This document shows positions 34,821-44,545 of a DNA stretch of 64,000 bases, one piece after another. The notes beneath the pieces are model-generated. The model saw nothing but the letters and a program-made list of their open reading frames with translations, had not been told where the DNA came from and did not search any database. Made by a program: the position numbers and the translations under genes. Every line of letters starts with the position of its first letter. Position 1 is the stretch's first letter. The stretch spans positions 130,702,424-130,766,423 of the forward strand of contig CM059187.1 of assembly GCA_030323885.1 (NCBI GenBank), written 5' to 3'. The stretch comes from Branchipolynoe longqiensis. Its lineage: Eukaryota; Annelida; Polychaeta; Phyllodocida; Polynoidae.

Positions 34821-34981
34821 ACCAGACGGGATGGTCGAATGAGTTAGAGCGTCCGTCTCCCGTGTTTGGTAGATCGTGGGGTTGTGGGTTCGAACCCTGG
34901 TCGAGTCAAACCAATGACTTAACAATTTATACTTGTTGCTTCCTAGCCAGGTGCTTGGCATTATTAGGATAGGGCAAGGAG
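34821..34981 (+). mobile_element. SINE, subfamily A2, 5' half
   Basis: The head ACCAGACGGGATGGTCGAAT, then CCGTCTCCCGTGTTTGGTAG and B box GGGTTCGAACCCTGGTCGAG, reach GGATAGGGCAAGG, where the copy stops. Truncation of the 3' end is unusual for a SINE and points to a later deletion. Confidence 0.9.
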
Positions 34982-35190
34982 CAGTGGAATGAGGAAGACC
35001 AATAGTCTATGATTGAAATTTCCCCTGCTTAAACAACTAATGTACCAAACAAATACAAATAAATTGTGCCTATAGTGGGATTCGAACCCAGACTTCTGCT
35101 ATTGCAGGGCTAGAGTAGTACGCATTACATTTCCTAGGCTCCCTAATACAATCATATACCTCACACCTACCTGTGCATGTGGCATTTACG

Positions 35191-35530
35191 CACCGGGCGC
35201 GGTGGCCGAATCGGTAGAGCACAGGCCTCGCGTGCGGAAGATCAGGAGTTTGCGAGTTTGGTTCATGGTCGAGTCAAAACAATGAGTTAAAAATTGATAC
35301 TTGTCGCTTCCTAGCCTGGTGCTTGGCATTATTAGGATAGGGCAAGGGCTGGTTAGCTCAGTGTCAGGATAATGGGACTGAGTGGTATATCAGGTCATGG
35401 TACTGGCAGCCTGATTTCTCAGTGTGGCAGCACTAAAATTGCCATGAGTGCATACTATCACAAGACGGGACCCATCCTGATATGACCTTAGATGTTGCTA
35501 GGAGGTAAAACAACAACAACCAAACAAACA
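35191..35530 (+). mobile_element. SINE, subfamily A1, full length, well preserved
   Basis: The head CACCGGGCGCGGTGGCCGAA..TCGGTAGAGCACAGGCC is close to the family consensus. There is an extra GCGAGTTT near the B box. The body and ACAACAACAACCAAACAAAC tail are complete. Confidence 0.93.
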
Positions 35531-35534
35531 TTTA

Positions 35535-36274
35535 TACCCCTGTCACACTACGACGTAACGAGCCAACGTGAGCCTAACGTGATAATTTTTCGTCATTACG
35601 TTGCCGTACGTTGGGTCACGTTATGATGACGTCATAATGACGTTAGAGTGACGTCGAGCTACATCATGTTACGTCGTGTTACGTCGGCGCGCGTCAAGGT
35701 TTTGAACCTGTTCAAAACTTTCGACGTATCTCAACATGAAGCCGTTACGTTGGGATGATGTGACAATGATGTTAGGTTGACGTTCCGCGATCGTTATAGC
35801 AGCGTAAATGACATTAGAGTCATGTTATGTCACATCAGACCGACGGCCCGGGTGGGAGCAACGTGTGGGCAGCGTTTTGCACGTTACGGTCACGTTACGG
35901 TCACGTTACGGTCACGTTATGGTCACATTACGGTCACGTTATGGTCACGGTTACGGTCACGTTACGGTCACATTACGGTCACGTTACGGTCACGTTACGG
36001 TCACGTTACGGTGGCGTTACGGTCACGTTACGTCCACGTCGCACCCGTTACGGCGACGTTACGCTCACGTTACACTAACGCCCGGTCACGTCGCCAATTA
36101 CCCCTCCCCCTTAACGTTGTCACGTTACAGCTAAGGTCACGACGTACACCAACGTTACTTTCACGTTACGCTCACGTCCACAATATGCATATTACGCCCA
36201 TAACGTCGACGTAATATAATTATTTTCACGTTCTGGCTACGCTGACGTAGTCACGTCGTAGTGTGACAGGGCCA
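35535..36274. mobile_element. TIR element family M1, CACGTTACGGT-rich interior
   Basis: 740 bp bounded by CCCTGTCACACTACGACGT and ACGTCGTAGTGTGACAGGG, with TA at 35533-35534 and 36275-36276. The interior at 35880-36040 is a tandem array of TCACGTTACGG (about 11 bp). Its short open frames are repetitive. No transposase is present, so it is non-autonomous. Confidence 0.85.
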
Positions 36275-36310
36275 TAACACGCTGGGGACGCGGTTGTGCC
36301 TTATTACAAT

Positions 36311-36368
36311 ACCCGCATACTGATATTACCTTAAGTGTTGCCAGAATCTAAAACCCCAACAACCAACC
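36311..36368 (+). mobile_element. SINE 3' tail fragment
   Basis: ACTGATATTACCTTAAGTGT, then TGCCAGAATCTAAAACCCCAAC and ACCAACC, correspond to the last 58 bp of the SINE. Confidence 0.75.
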
Positions 36369-36439
36369 TATAATACTTCTTATGAGTATCAAAAGCCGGC
36401 TTGAAGACCAATCGCGCTGGATATTAATAGCTCTCAGAC

Positions 36440-37000
36440 TTTCAGCATAAATAAAGTTTGCCATATTATTTTACTTTTGGCAAGTATAGCATATCAAAGC
36501 TGCATAATTCGATGGATGTATCACCTTTGCGATGCCAATGTGCGTGCATTTGATCCTCTATATCCAATTTAGATTGTATTCCTTCTATGCACTAATAAAA
36601 ACAAAGTCAATTTAATAGACCATTTAGACGTGCAAGTCAACATAAACTTTACAACTTTGCATTTAACCTGTCTCCAAAGTTAAGTTATTACAATAGAAGT
36701 TACACAAAACATATTATGCCAATCAACCTACTATATTTCTGCATTTAAGAATGTTTCCAAAGTCAACCAATACAAAGCAGCTTATAAGGTTTAACATAAT
36801 ATATTTATCCATTTCAATGAAAAATAATAAATTAAATAAATTGACAAATATATCCCAAGTTGACCCATTAAAACTGCACAGCAGATTATATCGATCAACC
36901 TAATATACTTATCCATTTTTTAATTTAGAAAATCTCCAAACTGAACCTATTAAAATAGAAGTTACGCAACACAGATTATACTGATTGGGCGAAAGAGTGG
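36440..37000 (-). mobile_element. M5-related AT-rich element with internal duplications
   Basis: The left part AAAGCTGCATAATTCGATGG matches the inverted M5 end. The interior has several copies of a CCTATTAAAATAGAAGTTAC...ATTATACTGAT-type block near 36690, 36780, 36880 and 36950. Boundaries are unclear. Confidence 0.5.
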
Positions 37001-37082
37001 CCCGCAGTGAATATAAAGTGAAGAAATAAATAAGATAAATATAATAAATAATTAATTAATACAAGCAGGGAAAAACTCCACT

Positions 37083-37129
<47 letters not shown>

Positions 37130-37150
37130 TATATATATATATATAATCAA
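37083..37150. repeat. (TA)n microsatellite
   Basis: TA run with an AAAA interruption. Confidence 0.9.
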
Positions 37151-37568
37151 TTATATTCTACATATATAATCTTTTAAATGGCAGACTTCCAAAAACCGTT
37201 GGATTCTGCTACTCTAACTAAGCGATTTCCTCAGAACTGAAATAGTCTATAAATCCTAGTTGGAATATCCACATGAAAGATCTTTGTCTTTGCTATGAGT
37301 ATGAGGTGTAACAGTGAATGTGAGGAGTGGCAAAAGCGGCCAAATTCCCGCTAATTCCTGGCGTTACAAGGCATTCAGCCTACATAACGCGCAGCCTACG
37401 GCGGTATCAGTATGGATTAGTGCAGGAACAGTTGCTTCCGGCCAGACAATCGATAGTGATGTGCGCAAAACACAGCCGACGTCACGACGTATGAAGTCAT
37501 TGATCACTACGCCACACAGCACAAGGGCGGCACGGGTTGGAACCAGACACACAGGAGCCACTGTGATG

Positions 37569-37629
37569 GTTTGTTGGTTGTTGGAGTTTGACAGCCTGGC
37601 AGCATCTAAGGTAATATCAGGAACGGTCA
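37569..37629 (-). mobile_element. SINE 3' tail fragment, inverted
   Basis: TTTGTTGGTTGTTGGAGTTT then GCAGCATCTAAGGTAATATC matches the inverted SINE tail. The copy stops after about 60 bp and a full-length copy begins 16 bp later. Confidence 0.8.
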
Positions 37630-37644
37630 CTGTGATGGGGTTAC

Positions 37645-37977
37645 TTTGTTTGTTAGTTGGGGTATTTGCATCCTAGCGACATCGATGGTCATATCACATT
37701 ATCAGGATGGGCACTGAGTTATGATAGCGTGCATTCATGACGACTTTATAGTGCTGCTTCACTTGGAGATCAACCCGCTGGGTCCCTGGCCCGATATCAT
37801 ACTGTGTCAGATTATTATCCTGATATTGAGCTAACCTAGTAATCTTGAGCGCCGGGCTAGGTGTCGACAAGTATCAAGTTTGTAAGTCATTGGTTTGACT
37901 CAGTCGGGATTTGAACTTCCGCCCTTCCGCACTTGAAGCCTGCGTTATATCGATCGATAGGGCCACCGCGTCCGGTG
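37645..37977 (-). mobile_element. SINE, subfamily A1, full length, inverted
   Basis: Inverted tail TTTGTTTGTTAGTTGGGGTA, the body, an inverted B box (GGGATTTGAACTTCCGCCC) and the A-box end GGGCCACCGCGTCCGGTG. It ends about 10 bp before the giant palindrome. Confidence 0.92.
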
Positions 37978-37988
37978 TGTGTTTACTA

Positions 37989-38842
37989 AAGGCCCTGTCA
38001 CACTACGACGTTTCTCACCAACGCGCTTCGACGCGTGCCGACGGGTCTGGTTTTTGTTCAAAACGTCGGTACACGTCCGGTACGTTGCCGGCGCATTGCC
38101 GGCGCGTTACCGGCGCGTTACCGGCGCGTCGGTACATAGCAACGTGTGAATGGAAACGTCGGCGCGCGTCGGCGCGCGTCGCGGCGCGTCGAGGTTTTGT
38201 GCATGCACAAAACTTTGGACGCGCGGCGACGCGCGCCAACGGGTTGGAGGGCGCGTTACGGACGCGTTAGCAACACGTCGACACGCGTTAGCGGCGCGCC
38301 GGCAGAACGCTGGTAGACCGTTGATCAACGCCAGTTAACGTTGGCTTTTTTTCCCCCAAAATGTGACCGTTCCGTCGGCGCGTCCGTAACGTCCCATCGA
38401 CGGGTAGTGGGCGCGCTATTGGCGTTGCTCCAGCGTATCTCGGCGCGTTGGACGTGTTGCGGGCGTGCCTGGACGCGTTGGCCGCGCAGTGTCGACGCGC
38501 TGCGGGCGCGTCCTAACGTGTTGCTGGCGGGTATGTACGCGTTGACACGGTACTAACGCGCCGTCAACGCGCCGTCAACGCGCCGACAGCGCGCCGACAG
38601 CGCGCCGACAACGCGCCGACAACGCGCCGATGACACGCTGGGAACCCGCTGGTGGGACGTTGACATGTTGTTCTGCGCGCGTCGAAACGCGTTGGCCGCG
38701 CGCTTGTAGCACGCTACTAACACGCTGCGCCGCGTCAAACTTTCTCCCAAAGCGCCGAAAAGTTCGACGTTTCTCGACGGGTTGCAAATATTTTGCGCGT
38801 TGCCGGCGCGCCGGCGGAAGCGTCGTAGTGTGACAGGGCCTT
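37989..38842 (+). mobile_element. TIR element family M1, left arm of palindrome
   Basis: 854 bp starting AAGGCCCTGTCACACTACGACG-like and ending with its inverted repeat, flanked by TA at 37987-37988 and 38843-38844. The interior is very CpG-rich and made of ACGCGCCG/GGCGCGTTG variants, with a direct run of AACGCGCCGTC units at 38555-38630. It includes a small perfect hairpin GTTTTGTGCATGCACAAAAC at 38193-38212. Arg/Ala-rich open frames occur on both strands and are repetitive. No transposase motif is seen. Confidence 0.85.
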
Positions 38843-38859
38843 TAGATGTAGTCTACATA

Positions 38860-39713
38860 AGGCCCTGTCACACTACGACGCTTCCGCCGGCGCGCCGGCA
38901 ACGCGCAAAATATTTGCAACCCGTCGAGAAACGTCGAACTTTTCGGCGCTTTGGGAGAAAGTTTGACGCGGCGCAGCGTGTTAGTAGCGTGCTACAAGCG
39001 CGCGGCCAACGCGTTTCGACGCGCGCAGAACAACATGTCAACGTCCCACCAGCGGGTTCCCAGCGTGTCATCGGCGCGTTGTCGGCGCGTTGTCGGCGCG
39101 CTGTCGGCGCGCTGTCGGCGCGTTGACGGCGCGTTGACGGCGCGTTAGTACCGTGTCAACGCGTACATACCCGCCAGCAACACGTTAGGACGCGCCCGCA
39201 GCGCGTCGACACTGCGCGGCCAACGCGTCCAGGCACGCCCGCAACACGTCCAACGCGCCGAGATACGCTGGAGCAACGCCAATAGCGCGCCCACTACCCG
39301 TCGATGGGACGTTACGGACGCGCCGACGGAACGGTCACATTTTGGGGGAAAAAAAAGCCAACGTTAACTGGCGTTGATCAACGGTCTACCAGCGTTCTGC
39401 CGGCGCGCCGCTAACGCGTGTCGACGTGTTGCTAACGCGTCCGTAACGCGCCCTCCAACCCGTTGGCGCGCGTCGCCGCGCGTCCAAAGTTTTGTGCATG
39501 CACAAAACCTCGACGCGCCGCGACGCGCGCCGACGCGCGCCGACGTTTCCATTCACACGTTGCTATGTACCGACGCGCCGGTAATGCGCCGGTAACGCGC
39601 CGGCAACGCGCCGGCAACGTACCGGACGTGTACCGACGTTTTGAACAAAAACCAGACCCGTCGGCACGCGTCGAAGCGCGTTGGTGAGAAACGTCGTAGT
39701 GTGACAGGGCCTT
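38860..39713 (-). mobile_element. TIR element family M1, right arm of palindrome
   Basis: This is the reverse complement of the element at 37989-38842, also 854 bp, with only a few mismatches. Examples are two G/A transitions in the CGGCGCRTT units at about 39582-39605. It is flanked by TA at 38858-38859 and 39714-39715. Confidence 0.85.
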
Positions 39714-39787
39714 TACACAGGCACTCCAGTCCGCCCTACAAAATACCCCCGAAAAACTCACCGACATGGTAAACATCACATCATGTG

Positions 39788-40000
39788 GTGCCGAGGAGAG
39801 GAAGCAGTAGGAGTGCGTGCAGAAAGGAGTTTAACTTATACAGGCCTTCAAAGTAACTAGCCATGTCCCTGTTGTCATAAGGATAAATGCCAGGCATAGT
39901 AGCAGTGGTTCCAAATACTCCATCTCTCGGGTAGCGTTTCTTACAATGTCTTCAACGGACAACTCTTCATCCGCACCCACACTGTCCTAATAAAGCAGGT
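39788..40000 (-). pseudogene. unidentified protein-like remnant with a frameshift
   Basis: On the minus strand one frame reads SVGADEELSVEDIVRN (about 39983-39936). After a one-base shift near 39936, a second frame reads RYPRDGVFGTTATMPG, then IYPYDNRDMASYFEGLYKL, and runs to a TGA at about 39783. The mixed, non-repetitive composition on both sides of the shift looks protein-coding. I do not recognise the family. It lies next to the giant palindrome and could belong to a decayed transposon or a host exon. No splice sites are clear. Confidence 0.3.
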
Positions 40001-40424
40001 GTCCTGTCATCAGAGGGACAATCAAATGAAATAAAACACAATTTGTGCAATTCACTATGTTCCGGCTATGATTTGAGGGTGGGTGGGTGTTGAGGTTCTT
40101 CATTCACAAAGCGTCGCCATAGACAGGTGTTAGTGTAAATTCACACACGTGTGCTGTTGGATATGTAGTTTAGCAAGTTGAGTGATCCGATCACAGACAC
40201 ACCCGTGTCATATTGCGAATTTGATTAATCTGTACAAGGTAGAAACAGACACCTGGATAGAGAAAAACACCTTTATTGGCTGGTATAATGTTATTAAATT
40301 ATCTGATAGCCGACAGCGGACTTGTGCATCTAATTGCATTTTAGGCCTCACGCAAGCTGAGCAAAGCAGGGAAGCTGTAAATCACAGGGAAGTAAACAAA
40401 AACACAGGAAAGCAGAGGAACGCA
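40001..40424. other. no recognised feature
   Basis: Unique-looking sequence. Nothing recognised. Confidence 0.4.
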
Positions 40425-40765
40425 CATCAAAGCTCAGCATAGCTCAGCATAGCTCAGCCAAGCTCAGCAAAGCAGCAAACAGCAAACAGCAAAGCCGCAA
40501 ACAGCAAAGCGGCAAACAGTAGAGCAGCAAACAGCAAACAGAAAAGCAGTAAACAGCAAAGCAGTAAACAGCAAAGCAGTAAACAGCAGGGCAGCAAACA
40601 GCAAAGCAGCACAGCAGCAAACAGCAAAGCAGCAAACAGCAAAGCAGCAAACAGCAAACAGCAAAGCAGCAAACAGCATGGCAGCAAAGAACAGGGCAGC
40701 AAAGCAGCAAACAGCAAGGCAGCAAACAGTAAAGTAGCAAAGGAGCAAAGCAGCCAAGCAGCAAA
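40425..40765. repeat. AGCAAACAGCAAAGC array
   Basis: Tandem array of 7-8 bp AGCAAAC and AGCAAAGC units, starting with AGCTCAGC units at 40433-40470. Cys/Leu/Ala-rich minus-strand frames of up to 120 codons are artefacts. Confidence 0.92.
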
Positions 40766-41157
40766 GGCGATAGCTTACACCACAACGCTGTGTTTGGACT
40801 GCCCAATCACATTAACTGGCTGATTCCTGAAAGTACGAAAGCGGTGCAAGTCGCTACCAGAATACCATTAGACACAAATAAAAATGAGCTAATTCGATTG
40901 AAATTCTACCTACATCGCATCCGGACGCCAAGGTGTCAAAACACGGCAAATTCCCTTCGTCACGAACTTTTAATCGAATGCTGTGTCTCGGTTCCGGCGA
41001 GCATGGGCCTTATTTAATAATCCTTTATCGATATGGAGACCGCCCTGGAGGTTGTGCAGCTAAACAATTCGTCGTCTATTTCGATAGGACACTAAGTTAT
41101 GACCCTTCTAAAATACAGAGAGTTACAGTACTTTGTATGTGTCTGTATTTTATTTGC
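40766..41157. other. no recognised feature
   Basis: Unique-looking sequence with open frames of about 75-108 codons on plus. No motif recognised. Confidence 0.35.
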
Positions 41158-41206
<49 letters not shown>

Positions 41207-41225
41207 AATATATATATATGTGCGT
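41158..41225. repeat. (TA)n microsatellite
   Basis: Interrupted TA run. Confidence 0.9.
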
Positions 41226-41845
41226 GTACTATGTCATTTATTGTGTGTATATAAATTAAGAATGCCTCCTAATGTTTCTGGTCGGTGTCCTTCTGACACC
41301 GATCCTCACAAACCAAACTAACTTGATATACTGACTATTCGGTCATTCTCTGCATCCCGCCGACTCTGACCCTTCACCAGCTGGCCCTAACGGTCACTCG
41401 CTTCTCACTTTAAAATTTATATTCATAAATATACTAGAAGGAAGAATTTATTAGATGTTCCAGCCGAGATCAGGAGAGGCTAGAATATTTTGTGTGATGG
41501 CGACTGGTGAGTTGTTAGTGATCCGCTCCCCTGGGAGGTGCTCAGTGATGGGAGTGGCGTTAGGTATTCCAGACGCGCCGAGAACAGGTGTTGAGGCGGC
41601 CCACTAACCCCTGATCTGTCTTCATCACACTGCACGCCTCCTCTTTGACCCGAAACCAAAGGCGTGTCCGATGCAGCCACGCGTGCAGTGTGCCTTCCTT
41701 GGCGCATGCCGTGCAGTGCCCGCCAGTTCTAGGCAATCCGTCACCTAGTTTCTGGGAAAAAAATTTAAATAATGGCGCTACAAAGTATTGTTTTTCTTTC
41801 GCATATAGGTAGCTGTTACCTTTTGGGGATTTAGTTTGATTAAAG
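41226..41845. other. no recognised feature
   Basis: Unique-looking sequence. Nothing recognised. Confidence 0.4.
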
Positions 41846-42400
41846 GGGCAAAGTCTGGCGGTTTTCAGTTTTTGCCATAATATTTTCAGAAATGAACCAG
41901 GTTGATTGCTGTCAGCTGGTTTATGTTACTTTCAAGTAAATTTGATTATAAATGACCAATTTAGATTGTTTGTTTGTTGTTATTTTACGTCCCATCAACA
42001 TATAAGGTCGTATCATGACGGGTACCTACTTGTCACATTGCACAATCATGACGACTTTAGAGGGCTGCTCCACTGGAAAACCAGGCCGCCAGCACCATGA
42101 CCTGATATCCCACTCAGTCACATTATCCTGACACTGAACCAACCAGTCCTTGCCCTGTCCTAATAATGCCTGGAGCCAGGCTAGGAAGCGACAAGTATCA
42201 ATTTTTAAGTAATTGGTTTGACTCGACCAGGATTCGAACCCATCCCGATCTCCCAAAACAGGAGACGGACACCAATTTAGAAGATATTTGAAGTGGGGAA
42301 AATTGCGAAAGTAATTTTGGCATGACAGCTGAAAGCCTGGACCTCCTATTAAATGGATACACTTGGTTTATGTAATGCTTCCCTCGCACTATGCAGTTTT
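41846..42400 (+). mobile_element. M5-like MITE split by a SINE
   Basis: The left part starts near TTAAAGGGGCAAAGTCTGG and reaches ACCAATTTAGA at 41955-41965. The right part resumes at the second ACCAATTTAGA at 42271-42281, continues AGATATTTGAAGTGGGGAAA and ends near CACTATGCAGTTTTACTAG. The SINE lies between the two duplicated 11-mers. Confidence 0.75.
41966..42270 (-). mobile_element. SINE, subfamily A2, with an exact 11-bp target-site duplication
   Basis: Inverted tail TTGTTTGTTTGTTGTTATTT, the full body, an inverted B box (AGGATTCGAACCC) and the A2 head fragment CAAAACAGGAGACGGACACC-like. It is flanked by perfect ACCAATTTAGA repeats. The first part of the tRNA-like head is missing, so this copy was 5'-truncated at insertion. 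Confidence 0.95.
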
Positions 42401-42490
42401 ACTAGATGCAAATGGATGACTTTAGGGTTAATGCCGAGCATTGCTGTATTATAGTAATCTTCATTCACATGAATAGGATCAAAAAGGACA

Positions 42491-43020
42491 ATTTTGTTTT
42501 ATTTAACGACGCCTCTAGAGCACATTGATTTTTATCATCGGCTATTGGACGTCAACCATATAGTCATTCTGACATATTTCTTTGTGGAGGAAACCTGCTG
42601 CCACCACATAGGCTACTCTTTCCAATAGTTTGTTTGTTTGTTGTTGTTTTACATCCTAGCAACATCTAAGATCATATCAGTACGGGTACCGACTTTTGAC
42701 AGTACGCACTCATGGCGATTTTATAGTGCTGCCGCACTGGGAAATCAGGCCGTCGGCACCATGACCCGATATCCCACTCAGTCACATTATCCTGACACCG
42801 AGCTACCCAGTCCTTGCCCTATCCTAATAATGCCAAGTATCAGGCTAGGAAGCGACAGGTATAAATTTGTAAGTCATTGGTTTGACTCGACCGGGAACCA
42901 AACTCGCAAACTTCCGATCTTCCACACGCGCGGCCTGTGCTCTACCGATTCGGCCACCGCGCCCGGTCTCTTGCCAATAAGCAGCAAGGGGTCTTTTATA
43001 TGCACTTTCCCACTTTTTCA
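42491..43020 (+). mobile_element. molluscan-type SINE/repeat, split by the abundant SINE
   Basis: ATTTAACGACGCCTCTAGAG, ATCGGCTATTGGACGTCAAC and AGGAAACCTGCTGCCACCAC, then GGCTACTCTTT (to 42627), continue after the inserted SINE with GCAGCAAGGGGTCTTTTATA at 42980. I associate this sequence with a repeat that is widespread in molluscs. This is recall, not a search. Confidence 0.8.
42628..42967 (-). mobile_element. SINE, subfamily A1, full length, with a 12-bp target-site duplication
   Basis: Inverted tail GTTTGTTTGTTTGTTGTTGT, the complete body, and the head ending CCACCGCGCCCGG. It is flanked by CTCTTTCCAATA (42616-42627) and CTCTTGCCAATA (42968-42979), with one mismatch. It is inserted inside another repeat. 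Confidence 0.95.
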
Positions 43021-43699
43021 TATGGGGCTCATCGCCATGATGCCTATCGTGATGCCTCCATGTCAGTACTGATGGTGTCTTTGACTTTCCATAATGTGCA
43101 TTCACATATCTATTTATTATTCACCAGAGATTTGCAATCCAATAATTCTATATTGTTGTATTGTCATTGTAGGTGCCGAATTAGATTATGTGAAGTTTGC
43201 ATTTACTTATAATGATTATTCAACTGCCATTTCAGTATAGCTTAGCATGTGCATAAGGTCCGCATTTCCCACTGTAAATTAAGGATGACCGAAAGATCAG
43301 CAGCTTTCACCTGACAAGAAAGTATTGGAAAATAGTGGCCTAAATGAGTTTAGCTGTTGAATTGCGACGTCCATCACATTTATTCATATAGACATTATAA
43401 GGCTAATCGAAGAAAATAGTGGCGACTTGCCCTAATTATTGGTAGTTAAACCTCAAAATTTGATGCTGGGCTCAGGGACTAATTCAGAATAAATATATAT
43501 TCAAAAACATACTTTTGTACCAAAGTAATGTGAGTGCAATCACTTCTTTAAAAGAGAAAGAAACCCGAACAAGCACCTCCTTATCTCTATTGACAAAACT
43601 CCAGATTTTAACATTTAAGTTCATCTTACAATGTTGGGAGGAGTTTGACAGACCTGGAATCGATAGAGGCATTACATCGAGTGTCTTCTCCGCAACGGG
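43021..43699. other. no recognised feature
   Basis: Unique-looking sequence. Nothing recognised. Confidence 0.4.
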
Positions 43700-44545
43700 A
43701 GTGGTGTGTGTGTGTGTGAATGGATGGGAGGGAAGTACCGGTGGTGTAGTGGTGTAGATGTGTGTCGGGTGTGGCAAAGGGTGGGTGCGTTGGTAGGTAA
43801 GAAGTGTGGTTTGGAGTGGTGAGTAGAAGGATAGAGTGTGGGCATGGTGGAGGGGACGGGAGGGGGGGGGGGGAGAGGAGCGGAAGGGAGTCGAGTGGAA
43901 TATAAGGGCGGTGGAAAATAGAACGAAGGTGGAGAAGGGATGGGAGGGGGAGAATGGAAGGTATGTGGGGAAGGGAAGGGAGGGGGAGGCTGAGGGGAAA
44001 GAGAAGGGAGGGAGACGGGAGAAGGGAGGACAAATGGAGAAGTGAGGGAGAAGGGAGGGAGAAGGGACGTGAAGGAAGGGACAATGGAGGGAGAATGGAG
44101 GGAGAAGGGAGGTGAAGGAAGGGAGAATGGAGGTAGAAGGGAGGTGAAGGAAGGGAGAAAGGAGGGGAGGTTATGGGAGGGGATGATAAAGGAAAGGAGA
44201 AGAAGAGCAGGGAGATGGGAAAGAAGAAGGGACGGAATAATAATGGAGAAGAATGAAGGAAGAGAAGGGAGAGAGAGAAGGGGGGGAAGGAAAGGTGAGG
44301 GAAGGAGAATAAAGGGGAGGAGAGGCGAAGGGAAGCCAGAGCTGGGGTGGGAGGATGGGAGGGTAGGAGGAGGAGAGGGGAAGGGCAGGAAAACGTAGGA
44401 GAGGGGAAGGAGAAGGGAGTGGGGGGGGGAGGAGAGGGTATGAGAAAGGGCGAGGAGATGGGGGTGGAGAGGAGGAAAGGTAGAAGGAGAGGAGGAATAT
44501 GAAGGGCGGGGAGGGCGGGGAGGGCGGCGGGGGATGGCAGTAATC
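43700..44545. repeat. polypurine GGGAGAAGGGAGG tract
   Basis: About 850 bp, almost purely G+A on the plus strand after 43845, with GGAGAAGGGAGGTGAAGGAA units near 44040-44165. The 338-codon Pro/Ser/Leu minus-strand frame is an artefact. Confidence 0.92.

Noticed and set aside
38015..38787. Arg/Ala-rich open frames within the palindrome as a DNA-binding protein
   Set aside because: They are translations of CpG-rich ACGCGCCG repeats, are open on both strands, and are duplicated in mirror image in the other arm.
40444..40806. Cys/Leu/Ala-rich minus-strand frames that look like a membrane protein
   Set aside because: Produced by an AGCAAAC/AGCAAAGC repeat. Three overlapping phases give similar peptides.
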